From: Lucifuga dentata
Lineage: Eukaryota; Chordata; Actinopteri; Ophidiiformes; Bythitidae
Direction of reading: 5' to 3'
Length of the DNA: 64,000 bases
Assembly (NCBI GenBank): GCA_014773175.1
Contig: VXCM01000150.1
Span: 186,001 to 250,000, forward strand
The notes beneath the pieces were generated by a model. The model did no database searches. It had not been told where the DNA came from and was given only the letters and a program-made list of their open reading frames with translations. Both the position numbers and the translations under genes were made by a program. Shown piece after piece: positions 1 through 13,835 of this stretch (positions are counted from its first letter, which is position 1; the number at the start of each line of letters is the position of its first letter).

Positions 1-128
1 TTTCCCAGGCTTAATAGAATAAACGGATTGTGTGACTAATGAGTTACTGTAGTTGTAAGAGGCACAGTGGTTTCTACTCTTTTCAAAAGCTCACGGAGGG
101 TGTGTCGGTCACTACTACGGGATGCAGG

Positions 129-3100
129 ATGGGCCAAATTCGCTCGTGTCTCTCGCACAACACCTCCGTCCCTCCCAGCAAAGCAAAATGGAAAGCGGGC
201 GAGACAGCCAAACGGCTCCGTATCCGCAAATTTATGAGCAGTGAGAAGCGAAGGGGCGACCGGTTAAACGCGAATCCGACTAAAAAGTTATCCTGCCTGG
301 GAGGAAAACGACAAGAGTCTAGCCAAACGGAAGAGGTAGCAGGCGGCGGAAAGCGTGCTGGAGATCCAGCACCGCGCCGCAATCATGGAGTAGGGAAGNC
401 ACCGCGCCGCGATCATGGAGTAGGGAAGTTGCCTCGGGACGCGGTCGTGTTGGCGTTTGGAGAACACCAGGAAGCCCCGGGTTGTTTTGAGGGACGGTCC
501 GGCCTAAATGATAATGCCGAATACACCCAATACGGTGTGAACCGCGAGGAAACGGCGAACTCATCCGATGCGCCAGGTTTGGAAAGGCGGACTCGTGAAG
601 TCATCGGTGCGGGCTGCAGAGAGGCGAAGCAGCAGAGAAAGGACCATGCCTCGGATCCCCCGGCGAGGGCCATGGAAGATCAGCCACCGGGAGAAATCAG
701 TCAGGGTGGTTTTGTTTCTGAGGTTAAGGAGTTACCCAGGACTATTCTGAGTTCAGCCCTAGAGCTCACCTCTGACCCGGACACTGAGCGGACTTTGGCA
801 TCGTTTAGCCTGTGCCCTGATCAACCTTTGGATAGTGGGCTGCCGTCCACAGGCAATCACGCTGAGGGTGAAATGACAAAGACTGACTGTAGTACCGCTT
901 CATGTCCCACAGCGGACACTGACCAAAGCTGTCCGGTTGAAACGAAGAAGGACTCTGAACGGGGCCCGCAGAGCTCCTCAGGAGGTCAAACTTTCCCCGG
1001 CATCATACCGAAGCTCATTATAACCAGAGAACCGAGCCCCATCCGCTCTCAGGGGACATCACCGTTAAAAGTCCGAACGGAGTGCAACACCAGGTCGGGT
1101 TTGGAGCTTCAGCCGGATGACGAGTCGCCCTGCTCGGACAGCGGCTGTGGAGGGTCCCCTGCCCTGATGCGCTCACCGAGGAAGCTGTCCAATTCCTCAT
1201 CCCTCGGCCTGTCCTCCGCCTCGTCCTTTGAGGAGTCGGAGGACGACTTCACCGGGAGCGACATCGAGTCCAGTCTGTCTCCGGGACGGTGTCCGTCTCT
1301 GTCCAGCCCGGACGATGGAACAGGGGTGAGTGTCTCCAACTTGACTTTCCTTAGAACGCATAAAACGGTCCTATTATTGACATTGCTTCGTTAATTAATA
1401 TTTTAATGAGGTATTATACACCTGGAAGTTATTCCCACAGACGTGCTGTAAATATGTATCAGCTAGTCATTTTGGTTTGGTTTCTGAAAATGACAAATGC
1501 AAGTATTGAAACAGTAATACACGTCCATACTGTTGCATACATTTCTTTTCCAGAACAATTCTATTCGGTTTCTGATGCAAAAATATAATACAGCCTCAAA
1601 AGAAAAAAAAAATGAAATCACATATTAGTACACATTGCATACACAACGTGCAGATAGTAACAGGCAACAGTTCTATATCATGTACCACATGAAACACACA
1701 CACACACACACCATTTCTGTATTTTTTTCCATCATGTCCCTGTTACATTCAGACTACACAATGACTCACTTTCTATTCTGACAGTGGTGTCAGATGTCAT
1801 AATATCATCATCTCATCATTACTGATGGTCAAAATATCTTTAAAAGTCAAACATGTAAAAGTTGTGTGGTGAAAGTGGTGTGGTAGAGAAGTCATTTATC
1901 CTAAATGCTGTTTTTTTTTTTGAGCTTTGGGCTTTTTGCACATTGTATAAGCTCCAATAAATCAGGACCCTTCTTTTACTACCAGACTTGTGTAGCAAAT
2001 GCCTGGTAGCACCAAATACTCTCTGGATTTAATATTTCTTTGTATGCTTTAATTTACTAAGCAAGTTTGAATGATGATTTTGGAGCTTTTCATTAGAGCT
2101 CATTTATTAAATATATGGGTCAAACAGTTAAGGTTAGGCTCCTCCACCTCTGATACTTTGACAGGAGTATAATTAAGTTAAACTTAAGAAGAGGAAACAT
2201 GCTAATGATCACATGGCATTGCCTGAAATATTTGACCCTTTTAAACACTGTCCAATCTTTATTTTAATCATTTATTACAGTTGTCACTTCTGTGAAGTAG
2301 TTTCTATAATGCCCTATAATTCAAGTTTTCTTTTTTTTTTTTTTTTTTNTTTTTTTTTTTTTTTTTTCTGTGACATCCCTAAGATAGGTTTCAAAATTTC
2401 CAAGGAGGCTTTGATGCACTGTGACTAGAAATGCTTGGAATGAGACTAGTTTTAAAAACAGGATGTCTCCACTGGAAACAATTTTAGGGTAACTCAAGTT
2501 CTCTTTCTGGTCAAAGTGTGAATCCTAAATGTCTAAGTAAACACGTTTCAACCAGTTAAGCCTCTGATTTGCTGAGCGTAAAGTCCCGCCCAACACTTTT
2601 GAACAATCTGCCTTTACTTGATATTTTATTACTTTTTCCAGAGAAAGAAACAGGATAAGAGACAGAGATTTGCCAGACAGGGAGGCTGTGACAGGTCTGA
2701 CAACATAACATGAGCTGGGAGTTGAACTCATGTCATTCTGAATTCATGGCAGCGGATAGGACAACCCTGCCATTTTACTTTACCTTACAGTCTGTATGCA
2801 GCTCAAAGTCTGCTGTCTTTATGTCTGAGGTGGAAGTGGGCGTCCAGTAGTGGACAGATAACTAGCATATTGCTGTGACTCACTCTTATTCACTTGTGTA
2901 TGCACATGTGTTTCATCATGTCAGAGTGAGTGTGCTGGATCTACTGAAATATCCTGAGTACATTAGGATATATCATTATCTATCTTTCCCACTTATATGT
3001 TTTCTATCCTAGTGTCACTCTTTGATTTGTAGTTAAATGATACGACTCTCCCTTCACTGCCAAATATAAATAATTCTCCACATGGTGAACTTGTTTGTCT

Positions 3101-6100
3101 TCATGATATGATGATGAACGTCTGACTCACCATATCAGTGGACAATGTCAATTTCTGGCTATTACAGTGGTAGTCAGGAAATTAGCAAATGGAGGAGTTG
3201 CATTTAAAGTGTCGCAATAGGCTGACAATGGCGTGTGGTTTCTGATAAGAGCTGGCTTTTAATGAGCACGTTTTGTCCTCTTATGTTGAGTAAAGGTTTG
3301 TAGTTTTACAATAAGGTGTGTGATGCAGCTTGTAATAGCAAGAGAGTGTGTGTGTTGTTGCTGGTTTTGAACGCCGTGTCCATGCTGTCAGCTCCTTGCC
3401 AAACCAGTTACGTTTTGTACGCAGTGACGTGAGCAGTTACTTGCTCACACATGCATACTCAAGAGGTACACACACACACCCACACACACACACACACACA
3501 CACGCTGTATTGCATTCAGAGTTCAGTGTGTGTCATGGAAAATTGGGCTGAAGGCAGAGTTGGTTGCTTGATGACGTGTTTGCCATATATGGCGCTCTTT
3601 TTTTCCCCCCTTCTTGCTTTGTTCTCTCTTTCTGCAAAACAGTATCTCCGGTGTCCCTGACATTTTAAATGTTATTAGATGTAAATATGTGCAAAGTTCT
3701 GCTCACTTCAACAATGTTCATATTATTTTAGAAATAATAGAACTAAAATCAGCATACTCCCTTCTCTTGTCTGTGACACATTTTTCCATTCCCTCATTTG
3801 GCTCTGTACAAAAGCTCAATATTTTCCCCTGAAATACCATGAGACTTACAGTGGAACAGAAAACAAGAGGAAAATCAGAGTAATCAGCAAAGATAGATCA
3901 CAAAACAAACAAACAAAAAAAACAGTGCACTGAAGCTTTGAAAATGCAGCCAGCACATGACAATTTTTACATTTACGCATACTTATTCACATGATCCACA
4001 ATTGTGGACTTGTTTTCGTGGCGCTCATTATACAAAATCCCACTCGTCAGTCCCACATGCTGGTGGGCATGCACAAATTGAAACAGTCCGTGCTGCGCTT
4101 GTGTGTGTGCGTTTAGTGACCCGCTACAGCTGAACAGCTTGAACGGTGAAGAGCTGAGCGGAGGGGAAAGGGATGTGGTTTTATATAAAGTAGCTTAGAG
4201 AAAAGAGAAATGCTGTTTATGTAAAAATCATGAAAACACCTTAGTGTGCATATATGTAGGGGCTTGTGTAGCTGGTGATAGTTGTCTTACAGGTTTTCCG
4301 TCGTCACACACACACACACACACACACGGAGAGAGGGAGAGACAGACACACACCCTCTGTAGGTTACATCGTACTGAGGAATTTGTCATGTAGACAAAAG
4401 GGGAGCATTGGGAAGGTATAGGAGGGTCTGCTGTCCCTGCCCCCATCCAGCCAGCTGGTCATGAATCTGGGAAGGGATTGGCTCTGTGTGGGGCTCAGCA
4501 TAGGTCCAGTGGGGGATTAGGAGCAGAGAGAGAGAAGAGCAGAACAAAGGTGAAACCGAGAGAAAGAAGACAGCTCAGTATGTGGAGATTAGTAGCTGCA
4601 GGGAGAGGGTGAATGATTTAAGGGTGGGTGTAAAAGAAAAGGGGAATAGTTCAGGTGGGTGGATGTGTCTGGTAAGAAGATAAAGATAAAAATGACAATG
4701 GTAGGCTTGATGACAGGGGGGAAGATATCAGGTGTTGAGTACATGATAGAGGAAGGAAGGAGTGACAGGATGTTGAAATAGGAGAAATGGTGAATTGGGA
4801 TGACAAAAAGTGATTGCAGAGAAAGAGAGAGGTCAGTCTGAGAGAATTGTTTTACCTTTTATCTTGGTGGGATTATTTACAAGGCAACGCAAGTCTGGGT
4901 TTGCCTCTGTGTACAACAACTGAAGCTAAGCTAAAAGGACTGGAACAAGACATAGCATTAGCCAGAAGCTAACAGGGCACTCGGTTAAAGAAGGCAATAA
5001 ATGACTGTTAAGAATACCACGCCGGAGGGGCGACACACTTCCCTGGTGGGTCTTGTTTGAGGGGGGCATGTGCTGATGGTGCAGAGTACTTTGTGCTGGC
5101 TGCGTTCTCGCTTTGTCTCCGTGGCGGTGTGCGCCTGTGTCAGCGCCTGCCTCCTCCTCCACTACTGCTCTGTCTGCCAGGTAAGACGTGGGGAAAAAAA
5201 GCTCAAACACATGACTACAGCTTTAAATTGAGCCTATTTCAAACCAAGACTGCTAAACAATTTGCCACCAGCATTATATAGACAGCAGACGATATGAGAG
5301 GGTAGACTGTTTCAATTCAGCTACTAGATTTGGCTACTGTCATGTAATTTGATTGAGAGCCCACTGTGTGTGTGTGTGGCACAATGTCTGATCTCTACTG
5401 GTAAAAGCCAGTAAGCCGGTAGTGCTGCTGCTGCTTCAAGCCTTAATGGAGCGTACCACTGGTTTTGATTTTGGAGCCCAATATATACAATCTGCATACA
5501 TGTTACACAACTGACAGCACATTTGCCAAAACATACTAATGGAGCGGTAAATATTACAATTGTTTTTCCTGCCTTCCAGACTGCCATTGATTTCAGTTCA
5601 TTGCAGTACGCTATAAAAATCAGAATCTTGTAGAGACTTGAAACATGCTTGAGATACATAATCCATCACAGTGAACGTGATGTCTATTAAATTTTTAAAT
5701 TGAAGTTAACTTTATTTGGCTGGTCCAACACAGAGATGCACGGAAGAAAATGTATGTCTCTGCCAGGGAATATACTGTAGTCTCAGGAAAAGACGGCTTT
5801 TACTGAGCAATTTAAAATTAACTGTCCCTTCTACATTTGGACCTACGTGTTAGCAGGTGAAACATTGAATTTTAAGGCAGATGTATCACCTGAACATTTT
5901 AGTTTGAAAGATTAGGGGATTTGGCAAAATAACCCAAAAATAATACTGTTTTATGTTTTGGAAAATGGATTACTAGTAGCATAACATGTTTGCAGGTAGC
6001 CTTTGTTTGGCTTAAATATGCAAAATCATCAGTGTGGTTATTTAAATGATAGTCAGCATTTGTGTGTGTCCGTGTGTGTGTATGTGTAAAGCTGCTTGCT

Positions 6101-8714
6101 CCATGAGGAACACAGAAGACATTCCCAGTATTCCGACCCCATGTCTAGAGAAAGGGTCAAAGTATCGGGGAGGATGTGAGTACCAGGAGAGTAAAGAATA
6201 AGGTAAAAGGTTGTTGGAGGCATCAAAATGTCAGTAATCTCACTCTTCCCACTTCGTAAACTCAGAGTGCATTTGAGCCTCACGATGAGATTGGATATGG
6301 CTGACAAAAAAGTGGCAGAGATGAGTAACACTGTGACTTTAAAACTTTGGGGAATGAGAAGAAAGTTAAAGCTGGAAGCATCTTGACAAAATGAGATACC
6401 AGTACTACAGTAGTACAGTACCTTTATGTTCAGCATCAGCTCTTTGTCGGTAATATTCGGCAGACTCATCTGACTTTTAATGACCCCAGATAGGAAACAC
6501 ATTAAACTGTCAGCTTGAAGCAATTAAAGAGAAAGCCGGGCTGCATGGATAAAAGAATTGAAAGAGGCGAGTCTGGAGTTTTAGGTGTCTGCTTCACTTT
6601 TCACTGTCAACCCCCTCGACTTCCATCTGTCAGTGGGGGCTTCTCCGGATCAGGACAGATGACACTAATATAAAATGTGATTGTGATCTGATGGATCTGA
6701 TGGCTAAACCTGGTTGTGTTTTGTCCACAGACAGATTTTGTTTCATTCAATCATTTTTTGACTAAAATGTTAAATATCTGTATCTGGCGTTTGCAGTAGC
6801 CATGTTGTTTTCTACCAGCAGGATTGATCAAAATTGAACTTTGACAGTTTTACATATATATTCATGATGTAAATTTATGTGATCCTACTTGATCAGAAAT
6901 TGATTTGAATAATGTGAACTCTGCATATAATCAAACAGTATAGAAAACAAAAGTGGACCTCAATGCTTTTGATGAAAAAAAAACCCAGTATAGGCTACTC
7001 ACTGTCAGACATAACTCTGTTCTTGCCTAAGGTGAGCATGTATACCTGTGTGTGCATGTCTGCCTCTATTCAGAAAAGCAGCTAAGTTCCCAAACTGCCT
7101 TCCAGCCTCCTGAGTTATGAACCTTATATAATGGGTTCATAAATATCCCTTACAGCAGCACTTTGGATGCCAACAGCTTGTGACAGTTTGACTATAAAGA
7201 CAAGGCGGAGTATCTTAAAGTCTTTATTTGTTGTGCTTAATGTTCAGGTGGACAGTTGGTCTAAATTGTGAAATTTGCTCAGTTTAATATTCCTGTACTG
7301 TTGTAAACAGAGGAAAAGGTGAAGGTTAGGAAAAGTTGAGGCAAATCTTCATGCATTTTTGAAACCGTAAAGGAGTTTACAGTTAAGGTTTGCAACTTGT
7401 CTGTTTGGTTGCCTTAGAAGGGATTCTCAAAGACACAGCAGCTCAAACAGCCTGTTTTCACTCAGTGTGCACAGCAGTGCTGCAGAAAGGGAGAGTAGAA
7501 GTGGATCATTGTGGCTTTTGTCCATTAAAGCATCGGAAAGGTTTAAAAATTGACTCCTAGCTGAAAGTACGAACCTTGACATATGTGATATGTCCCTTTT
7601 AAAGGACCATACCATCCATTTTGCATGTTTGAGCCTAATATATCCAATTTTCATACATGTTACATTACTGACAATCATTTCCCAAAGGATAAAACAGTAT
7701 TTCAGCTTGCCTGATATTTTGAAAAATCTCTTAATCTTTCAAAATCAAATATTCAAGAGGTACACCCACCTAAAAAAAAAAATCAGCGTTTCTCCTGCTA
7801 ATAGTTGCGCAGCCTTATGAAGTCACGGTCGTTTAAATTTTTCGATAAATGCAGCTCTTTTTTTGGGACTATATTCTCCGGTGGAGACTGGTGGTCTGGA
7901 AGGCAGGAAAAAAATGTTTTAACTAACCGTTCCAGTAGCATGCTTTGGGAAATGATTGTCAGTAATGTAATGTGTATGAAAATTGAATACAGTTTATATT
8001 AGGCTCAAACATGCAAAATGGCCGGTGTGTTCCTTTAAATATTTAGAATAAATATCATGTAGGATTAGTCCTACGTTGTACTGTATGTTGAGTATCTCCC
8101 TAAAAAACTCTTTAAACTCTTTAATAACAGGCAAGTTTCTCAAAAGGTCGGATGATTCAAATTTGGACTGAATAAGATCAGAACATTTAGTCTGTTTCCT
8201 GTCTGCTTTTAATGCTGGACTGCCAAAGAGCTAAACTAGACGATGAAACAGCACTCATTTGGCTCAAAGTCTGTTTGTCTTATGACAAACAGAGACCCAC
8301 TGTTTGTGCTTTGTGTACATTCCTGCATTAAGACGGTTTTATTGTGATAGAGTTTCAACATTGCGGCTGTGGAAAGAATGTGTGTGAGGAGAGGACAGAT
8401 AGGCTGACATGTAAACACAGCAGAGATACGCCGGACAGGTGGCAGAACAGTCTGTCAATTACAGTCGTAAAAAGATTAATTTTATGATTATGATCCTTTG
8501 TCTTTCTAGTTTACAAACCAAATTAAATGCTTTTGCCTCTGTCAATCCCTTTGCTCCATCCATTCTCTCTCTTTTGTCTTCCTTTTCATTCTTAATCATT
8601 AATGAATTAGCATTTCATACACATGACTATTAAAGAAAGGATTGAAAGACAGATAATTCCTAATTCAAGTTCATGGTTTCCTGGTCCTTCGTCTTTCACA
8701 CACATACTGTAATG

Positions 8715-8760
<46 letters not shown>

Positions 8761-8897
8761 ACCCATCCGAAACTGTCTGTCTGGTCGTTTTGAGTTCCCA
8801 CACACACATTTTAACCATGTTTCTTTCTCAGATTGCTTATGTCAAAGACCCTGTTGCACACTGTCTGTGCTTTGGTCTTTCCCAACACAGATAACCG

Positions 8898-8935
<38 letters not shown>

Positions 8936-11805
8936 ACTCTTTCAGACAGTAAGTTTCTGTTTTATGACACCCCACTGGTGGCTTTGGTAAATGTTTTATG
9001 AATGGGCTTTGTCACGTATGTTGGGCACATGGCCTTGGGTAAAGGGGAGGTTCTGTCCAATGTCTACAGAGGTGTGTGTGTGTGTGTGCACAATGCAGGG
9101 CGTGTTTTTCATTAATTGGTAATCACTCTTTTGGGCTGTGTTTTTCCTGTTGTGTTGTTTTACTAGAAAAGAAATAACACTGAGTAGCGAGTCCTTTAGT
9201 TTTGTTCATTGGTTACTATCCTATATGTTTTCTAGGTGAACGATTTGAAGATATTTGTTTTTCTTTTTTCCAGAATAAGTCTTGGCACAAGTTAAAGACC
9301 ATGGTTCACTGGTCTCCCTTCGTCGTGTCCTTCAAGAAGCGTTATCCATGGGTGCAGCTAGCCGGCCACGCAGGTATGCATGAATATACAATTTACATGT
9401 TTGTGCACGTTAGATTTTATTGGGTTTTTTTTTTTCATCCTCATGTTTTTTCACCCTCATTTGGTGTGTCCCCATTACCAAGGTAACTTCCAGGCTGGGG
9501 AGTACGGCCACTTGTTGAAGCGATACTGTGAGTGTGAGCAGCAGTGCCTACAGAAGCTGATGAAGGACATTCTGCACCCGTATGTGCCTGGATATTACGG
9601 CGTAGTACAGAGAGATGAGCAGGACTACAACCTGATGGATGATCTTCTGGCTGACTTTGACTCACCTTCCATCATGGACTGTAAGATGGGCAGCAGGTAA
9701 GCCGCAAATATATGTGAACCATTTCACAAAATCTTCCTGTCGGCTCAGTAGATTAGAGCTAAATTTGGGGTTTGGGCAGATATAACAAGCCTGGAAAATG
9801 CACCTTTAAAGGACCATAACATCCATTTTTCATGTTTGAGCCTAATATATTCAATTTTCATACACATAAGATTACTGACAACCATTTCCCAAAGGATAAA
9901 ACAATATTTTAGCTTTCTTGATATTTTGCAAAATCTCCTCATCTTTCAAAATAAAATATTCAAGCGATACACCACCTTAAAAATCCACGTTTCACCTGCT
10001 AATAGTGACGCTGCATTATAAAGTCACAGTTGTAAAATTTTTCGATAAACGCAGGTCTTCTTTTGGGACTATATTCCCCGGTGGAGACATACATTCACTC
10101 CGTTGCTTTTTATTGCGCTTAAACACTAAAATTATGAAACTTTGAAAAAAAAAAAAAAAACTAAATACACGATGATGTTCACGATGATGGATTACCTATC
10201 CCAAGAAAGTTTCAAGTATCAATAAGTTGATTTTAATAGCGTACCAGAATGAACTGAAACTAATGGTGGTCTGGAAAAATTTTTTAACTCACCGTTCCAG
10301 TAGTATGCTTTGAAAAATGACTGTCAGTAATCTTTTGACTGAAAATTGAATATATTAGGCTCAAACATGCAAAATGGATGGTATGGCCCTTTAAGCACAT
10401 GCTAAACCTTTATTTTCTTACATCAGGACATACTTGGAAGAGGAGCTAACTAAAGCCAGAGAGCGACCTCGTCTGCGAAAGGACATGTATGAGAAGATGG
10501 TTGCGGTTGACCCTGGAGCACCTACGGAGCAGGAAAGGGCCCAGCAGGGGGTCCTTAAACCTCGATACATGCAGTGGAGGGAGACACTCAGTTCCACAGC
10601 CACTCTGGGCTTCCGTATTGAAGGCATAAAGGTCAGAGGGCATCTTGGGCTCAGCTGTAGTAGTCAGTATTAGTGAAATGAATAAATAGTACTGCAAGTT
10701 TCTACTAGACATAAACCAAACGAAGAAAGTAAATATTTATGGGTTTGTTCACAGGATAGACCACACACTGGAAACTAATATTGTTTTTGGCAGAATGTTC
10801 AGGCAGAAAGGGAACTATTTGTACTTTCACAAAGAAATCCAGGAGTGTTTATCCAGTTATACCGATAATGCATGATTTGCATGAATGAAAATATCTGATG
10901 GCCTATTTAAGCAGCACACTGTCGCTCTGTTTTCCAGTTAAGTAAGTATTTGCTGCCAGGCTGTGACACTGTCATGGAAATTAATTTTATTTTAATTCCT
11001 TTTGGTCACATTTCCCATTGCTGCCTCAGTAACACACAACTTGACTGCTACAAAGCTCATGTTTCAAATACCAGAAAGGTATTAAGACAGGTGAATTTTA
11101 TCTTTCACTTATTTTAATCTAATGCAGGATAAAACAATGGAGTGGAGATGGAGCAAGATCGATCTTTTCTCTTGTATTTTTATAGAAGGCAGACGGAACT
11201 TGTAACACCAACTTTAAGAAGACCAAGCACAAAGAGCAGGTGATGCAGGCCTTAGGAGACTTTGCGGATGGAAACACACAGATCTTGGTATGTCAAAATT
11301 CAATGCAAGGATTTTTTTTTGTAAACTTTACAATTTCCATTTCTGCCTTTCTGTTTTCACATCCTGCTGACTGACATTTTTCTTTTCTTAGAAACTCTAC
11401 CTGCAGAGGCTGGAGGAACTTCGCTCCGTTCTTGAGAAATCACACTTCTTCAAGACACACGAGGTGAAAATGCCCACATACAATTGTATAACTATAAAAA
11501 CAAATCTGACAACCGATCTATCGTCATGCATCATTGCTTCTTTACTAAATTGCTTCTATGCCTAATCTCACCTGTGTCATTGGTTCTTATGGCAGGTCGT
11601 TGGCAGCTCTTTGCTGTTTGTGCACGATGCCTCAGGGAAGGCTCGGGTATGGATGATCGACTTTGGGAAGACGGTTCCCCTGCCTGCCCCTCTTACCCTG
11701 GACCACAGGACTCCATGGGTGGAGGGTAACAGAGAGGATGGCTACCTCTGGGGACTGGACAACCTCATAGACATCTTCAGCAGTATGCTGCCTCACACAC
11801 CCTGA
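129..11805 (+). CDS. itpkc: Inositol-trisphosphate 3-kinase C (7 coding exons)
   Basis: Phosphorylates Ins(1,4,5)P3 to Ins(1,3,4,5)P4 in calcium signalling. Coding exons: 129-1325, 9274-9373, 9483-9696, 10427-10631, 11186-11287, 11392-11463, 11596-11805; all junctions are GT-AG and phases agree, giving 699 aa. Exon 1 encodes a long, low-complexity, serine/acid-rich N-terminus ending in a block with [17 protein letters not shown]. The catalytic region follows a calmodulin-binding-like basic segment ([13 protein letters not shown], from residue 403). Visible motifs are the IPK signature P-x-x-x-D-x-K-x-G (P494, D498, K500, G502), [14 protein letters not shown], and WMIDFGKT with D652. [20 protein letters not shown] and GYLWGLDN resemble ITPKC more than ITPKA/B. 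I chose ATG 129 (MGQIRSC); an in-frame ATG at 39 would add 30 residues. One N (399) lies inside exon 1 between two 29-bp near-copies. Confidence 0.95.
370..428. repeat. 29-bp direct duplication around a single N in itpkc exon 1
   Basis: Positions 370-398 and 400-428 are the same 29 bases with one mismatch (381 versus 411), separated by N at 399. Removing one copy plus the N (30 nt) keeps the frame and shortens the protein by 10 residues. The pattern matches other single-N joins in this window, so the second copy may be an assembly artefact; a true tandem repeat is also possible. Confidence 0.8.
5443..6045. mobile_element. TTAA MITE, degenerate copy
   Basis: Diverged member of the MITE family described at 9806-10394. 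It starts TTAATGGAGCGTACCACT, is followed by recognisable versions of the left inverted repeat and internal segments (ACTAATGGAGCGGTA; GCAGGTGAAACATTGAATTTTAAGG), and ends with a weak right repeat and TTAA at 6042-6045. Confidence 0.6.
7599..8038. mobile_element. TTAA MITE, internally shortened copy
   Basis: TTAA at 7599-7602, then AGGACCATACCATCCATTTT; the right end is the reverse complement closing with CCTTTAA at 8032-8038. The inverted repeats cover roughly 100 bp at each end. The copy lacks part of the interior seen in the 589-bp copy. Confidence 0.8.
8717..8760. repeat. (CA)n microsatellite
   Basis: About 43 bp of uninterrupted CA dinucleotides; a second tract lies at 8900-8936. Confidence 0.95.
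9806..10394. mobile_element. TTAA-flanked long-TIR MITE, full-length copy (589 bp)
   Basis: Bounded by TTAA at 9806-9809 and 10391-10394. The left end AGGACCATAACATCCATTTT is mirrored at the right end by an imperfect inverted repeat of about 110 bp. The interior carries shared family segments (TTTTTCGATAAACGCAGG, GGAATATAGTCCC on the other strand) and has no coding capacity. It fills most of itpkc intron 3 and ends 32 bp before exon 4. The TTAA target and TTAAAGG ends resemble Kolobok/T2-type MITEs; the superfamily is inference. Confidence 0.85.
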
Positions 11806-13835
11806 GAGGGATAACGAGATTCATAAGACTGATGATGAAAGATGGGCCCGTGTCAAAGGATGGCTTCTTTTACAAACTGAGATTGCCGAATTATTAGATG
11901 AGAGCCATCAGTTTGATTACTATTACTTTTTTGAGAGGCACACCATGATGCAAAAGTGTCTGGTTCCACTTGAACCTGTTTATAAGATTACAAAACAAAC
12001 ACAGGCTTTCTTTTTTTTGTTTTTTAACAAAGTGGAATATTCCAAAGGCTGCCATCATACACGAGGTCAGATGTCTTGCCAGGAGCTGAGGTGAGAGGAG
12101 GAAGGAGGAGAGATCCTAGCATAAGTAATTCACTGACCATGCCATCCTGAAACTGTGGGGTGTTTAGTGACACTGTCCAGATTAAAAGGTGCAGGATGGT
12201 AACTTCATAGTCACTGGGGCTGTTCTTCCTGAGTCTACAGTCCTCTGACCTCATGGACCTCCAACTTTTGCTTGCAAAAGGACACATGTAACATTACTGC
12301 TCCTCTTCCTCCTCCTCATCATCATCATCATCTCCCTCTGTTGGATAGAGATGCACATAGCACTCTTACAAACTGAACTTGATCCAGTAGTATAAAACCT
12401 TTTTACGTGGCCTTTGAGGAACAATGGGTAATGGGATGTTTTTGTTTGTTTTTTTATTTTTGTCATGGACCATTTTTAGGTTTAAGTATACAGGAACACT
12501 AAAAACACTGGTTAAACTGTGTGTTAATTAACCCAGTGTGTAAATAGTTTTATTTAAATTTTTGGTCTTGGTATAGCCTCCTTACCCTGTTTGTACAATT
12601 TCTGTGCCTCGCATTTTTAAAGAAGGCAGTTTTGATATTCCAGTGCAGTATACTCTTATTTTCCCTCCAAAGCGAAAACCCAAGTACCATCAACATCAAA
12701 ACCCATCAACATTTAATCACAAATTTTCACTTATTTCTAATTGGCTTTTTGAATCATGCATTGAAAGTGTCCTAAAGACAAGAAGAGTTTTTTTTTCTTG
12801 TCGTTTGACTGTGTACAGTACGTGGCATGATGATCATGCTTGTCTGGAATTTGTTGCACTATGGATCCTCACAAAGCCGATGAACAAAATGAGCTCCATC
12901 TTTGTCTTACAATGAGGAGCTGCACTCAAGTCCAGGTTCACAATTCGCATTTAGCAGAAATTAAGTCTGGTGTTATTCTTCTCTCTTTGATCTGTGTTGC
13001 TTTAGCTTTACAGGAGATTTCTAAGTTTTGGAGTTATCACTGGTGGAAAGGGTGAAATGAAAATGGAATTACCTGATTGAACTGTTCAGGCTTGTGTGCG
13101 GTTTTACGTATCAATTTAGAATCTAGAAACTGGAAATTTTCAATGTCTTGTGTTTTAAAATGGATAATCAGGGGTAAGAATATCATTTTTTAACAAGACA
13201 ACACTGTTAACCTCAATTAGCTACACTAAAGAAGAGGTTTTGTGGGTTTAAAGTTTTTATGCAAGATCGAGAGTTTACAAAGAAAACTACAAGAGCAGGT
13301 AACATGTTGAGACAATTTAAAATCAGTGCTTTTGACTGTATTTGGCATTCCTTGACTGGAATGCTGGTCGGTAAACATTCCAGTCTTCAGTCTTCCAGAG
13401 GGCTATATCCTTTAAGAGTGGGAAGCGGCAGTGTAGGGTGTGTGTGTGTGTGCACGTGTGCAGGCGGTACATTCAGTACATAAGGTGTCTACATAAGAAC
13501 TGTAAATATTTCCGATGTCATGGAATTGGAATTTAACTTCAGGAATTCTCTTTTCCCATTTGAAATCACCAAGCGCTCCAATCAGAAGAGAGCAACAATA
13601 TCATGTTTACAAAGTATTATATTTCTTTGCCCACAAATCCTCTATATTTGTAACACAGCAAAGTATGAGGTTTTCAAACTGGGTGATTTGTGTGTAAGAA
13701 AACTGGATTCATAACCTCATATATTTTTAAAGGTGTTGTATTTTAAAGGCACAAAACATGCAGACTGGTGAAAATTTATATTAAATCCTGCTTTGTAACA
13801 TGATCATGGATTTCAATAAACTGGAAATAAGAGTT
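11806..13835 (+). other. Probable itpkc 3'UTR
   Basis: There is no coding signal after the stop at 11803-11805. The first good AATAAA I find is at 13815-13820, with a T/G-rich stretch after it, implying a 3'UTR of about 2 kb. A second AATAAA is at 13959-13964. Confidence 0.5.
13815..13820 (+). terminator. Candidate itpkc polyadenylation signal
   Basis: AATAAA in TTTCAATAAACTGG, followed within 30 bp by the T-rich element GAGTTTTTGTAC. It is the first canonical hexamer downstream of the stop. Confidence 0.5.

Larger units (their letters stand above)
1326..9273. other. itpkc intron 1 (7.9 kb)
   Basis: No conserved coding exon is seen. It holds (CA)n tracts (about 1692-1711, 3470-3504, 4307-4327, 8717-8760, 8900-8936), a poly-T run with a single N at 2349, and two copies of the TTAA-flanked MITE (5443-6045 degenerate, 7599-8038 internally shortened). 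Open frames here are microsatellite or random frames. Confidence 0.85.

Noticed and set aside
39..128. Starting itpkc at ATG 39
   Set aside because: The extra 30 residues are Cys/Ser/Thr-rich with no family resemblance, and ATG 129 gives a plausible N-terminus. It cannot be excluded without transcript data.
6053..6523. A 156-aa minus-strand frame in itpkc intron 1
   Set aside because: No recognisable domain, no splice context and partly (TG)n; treated as random.
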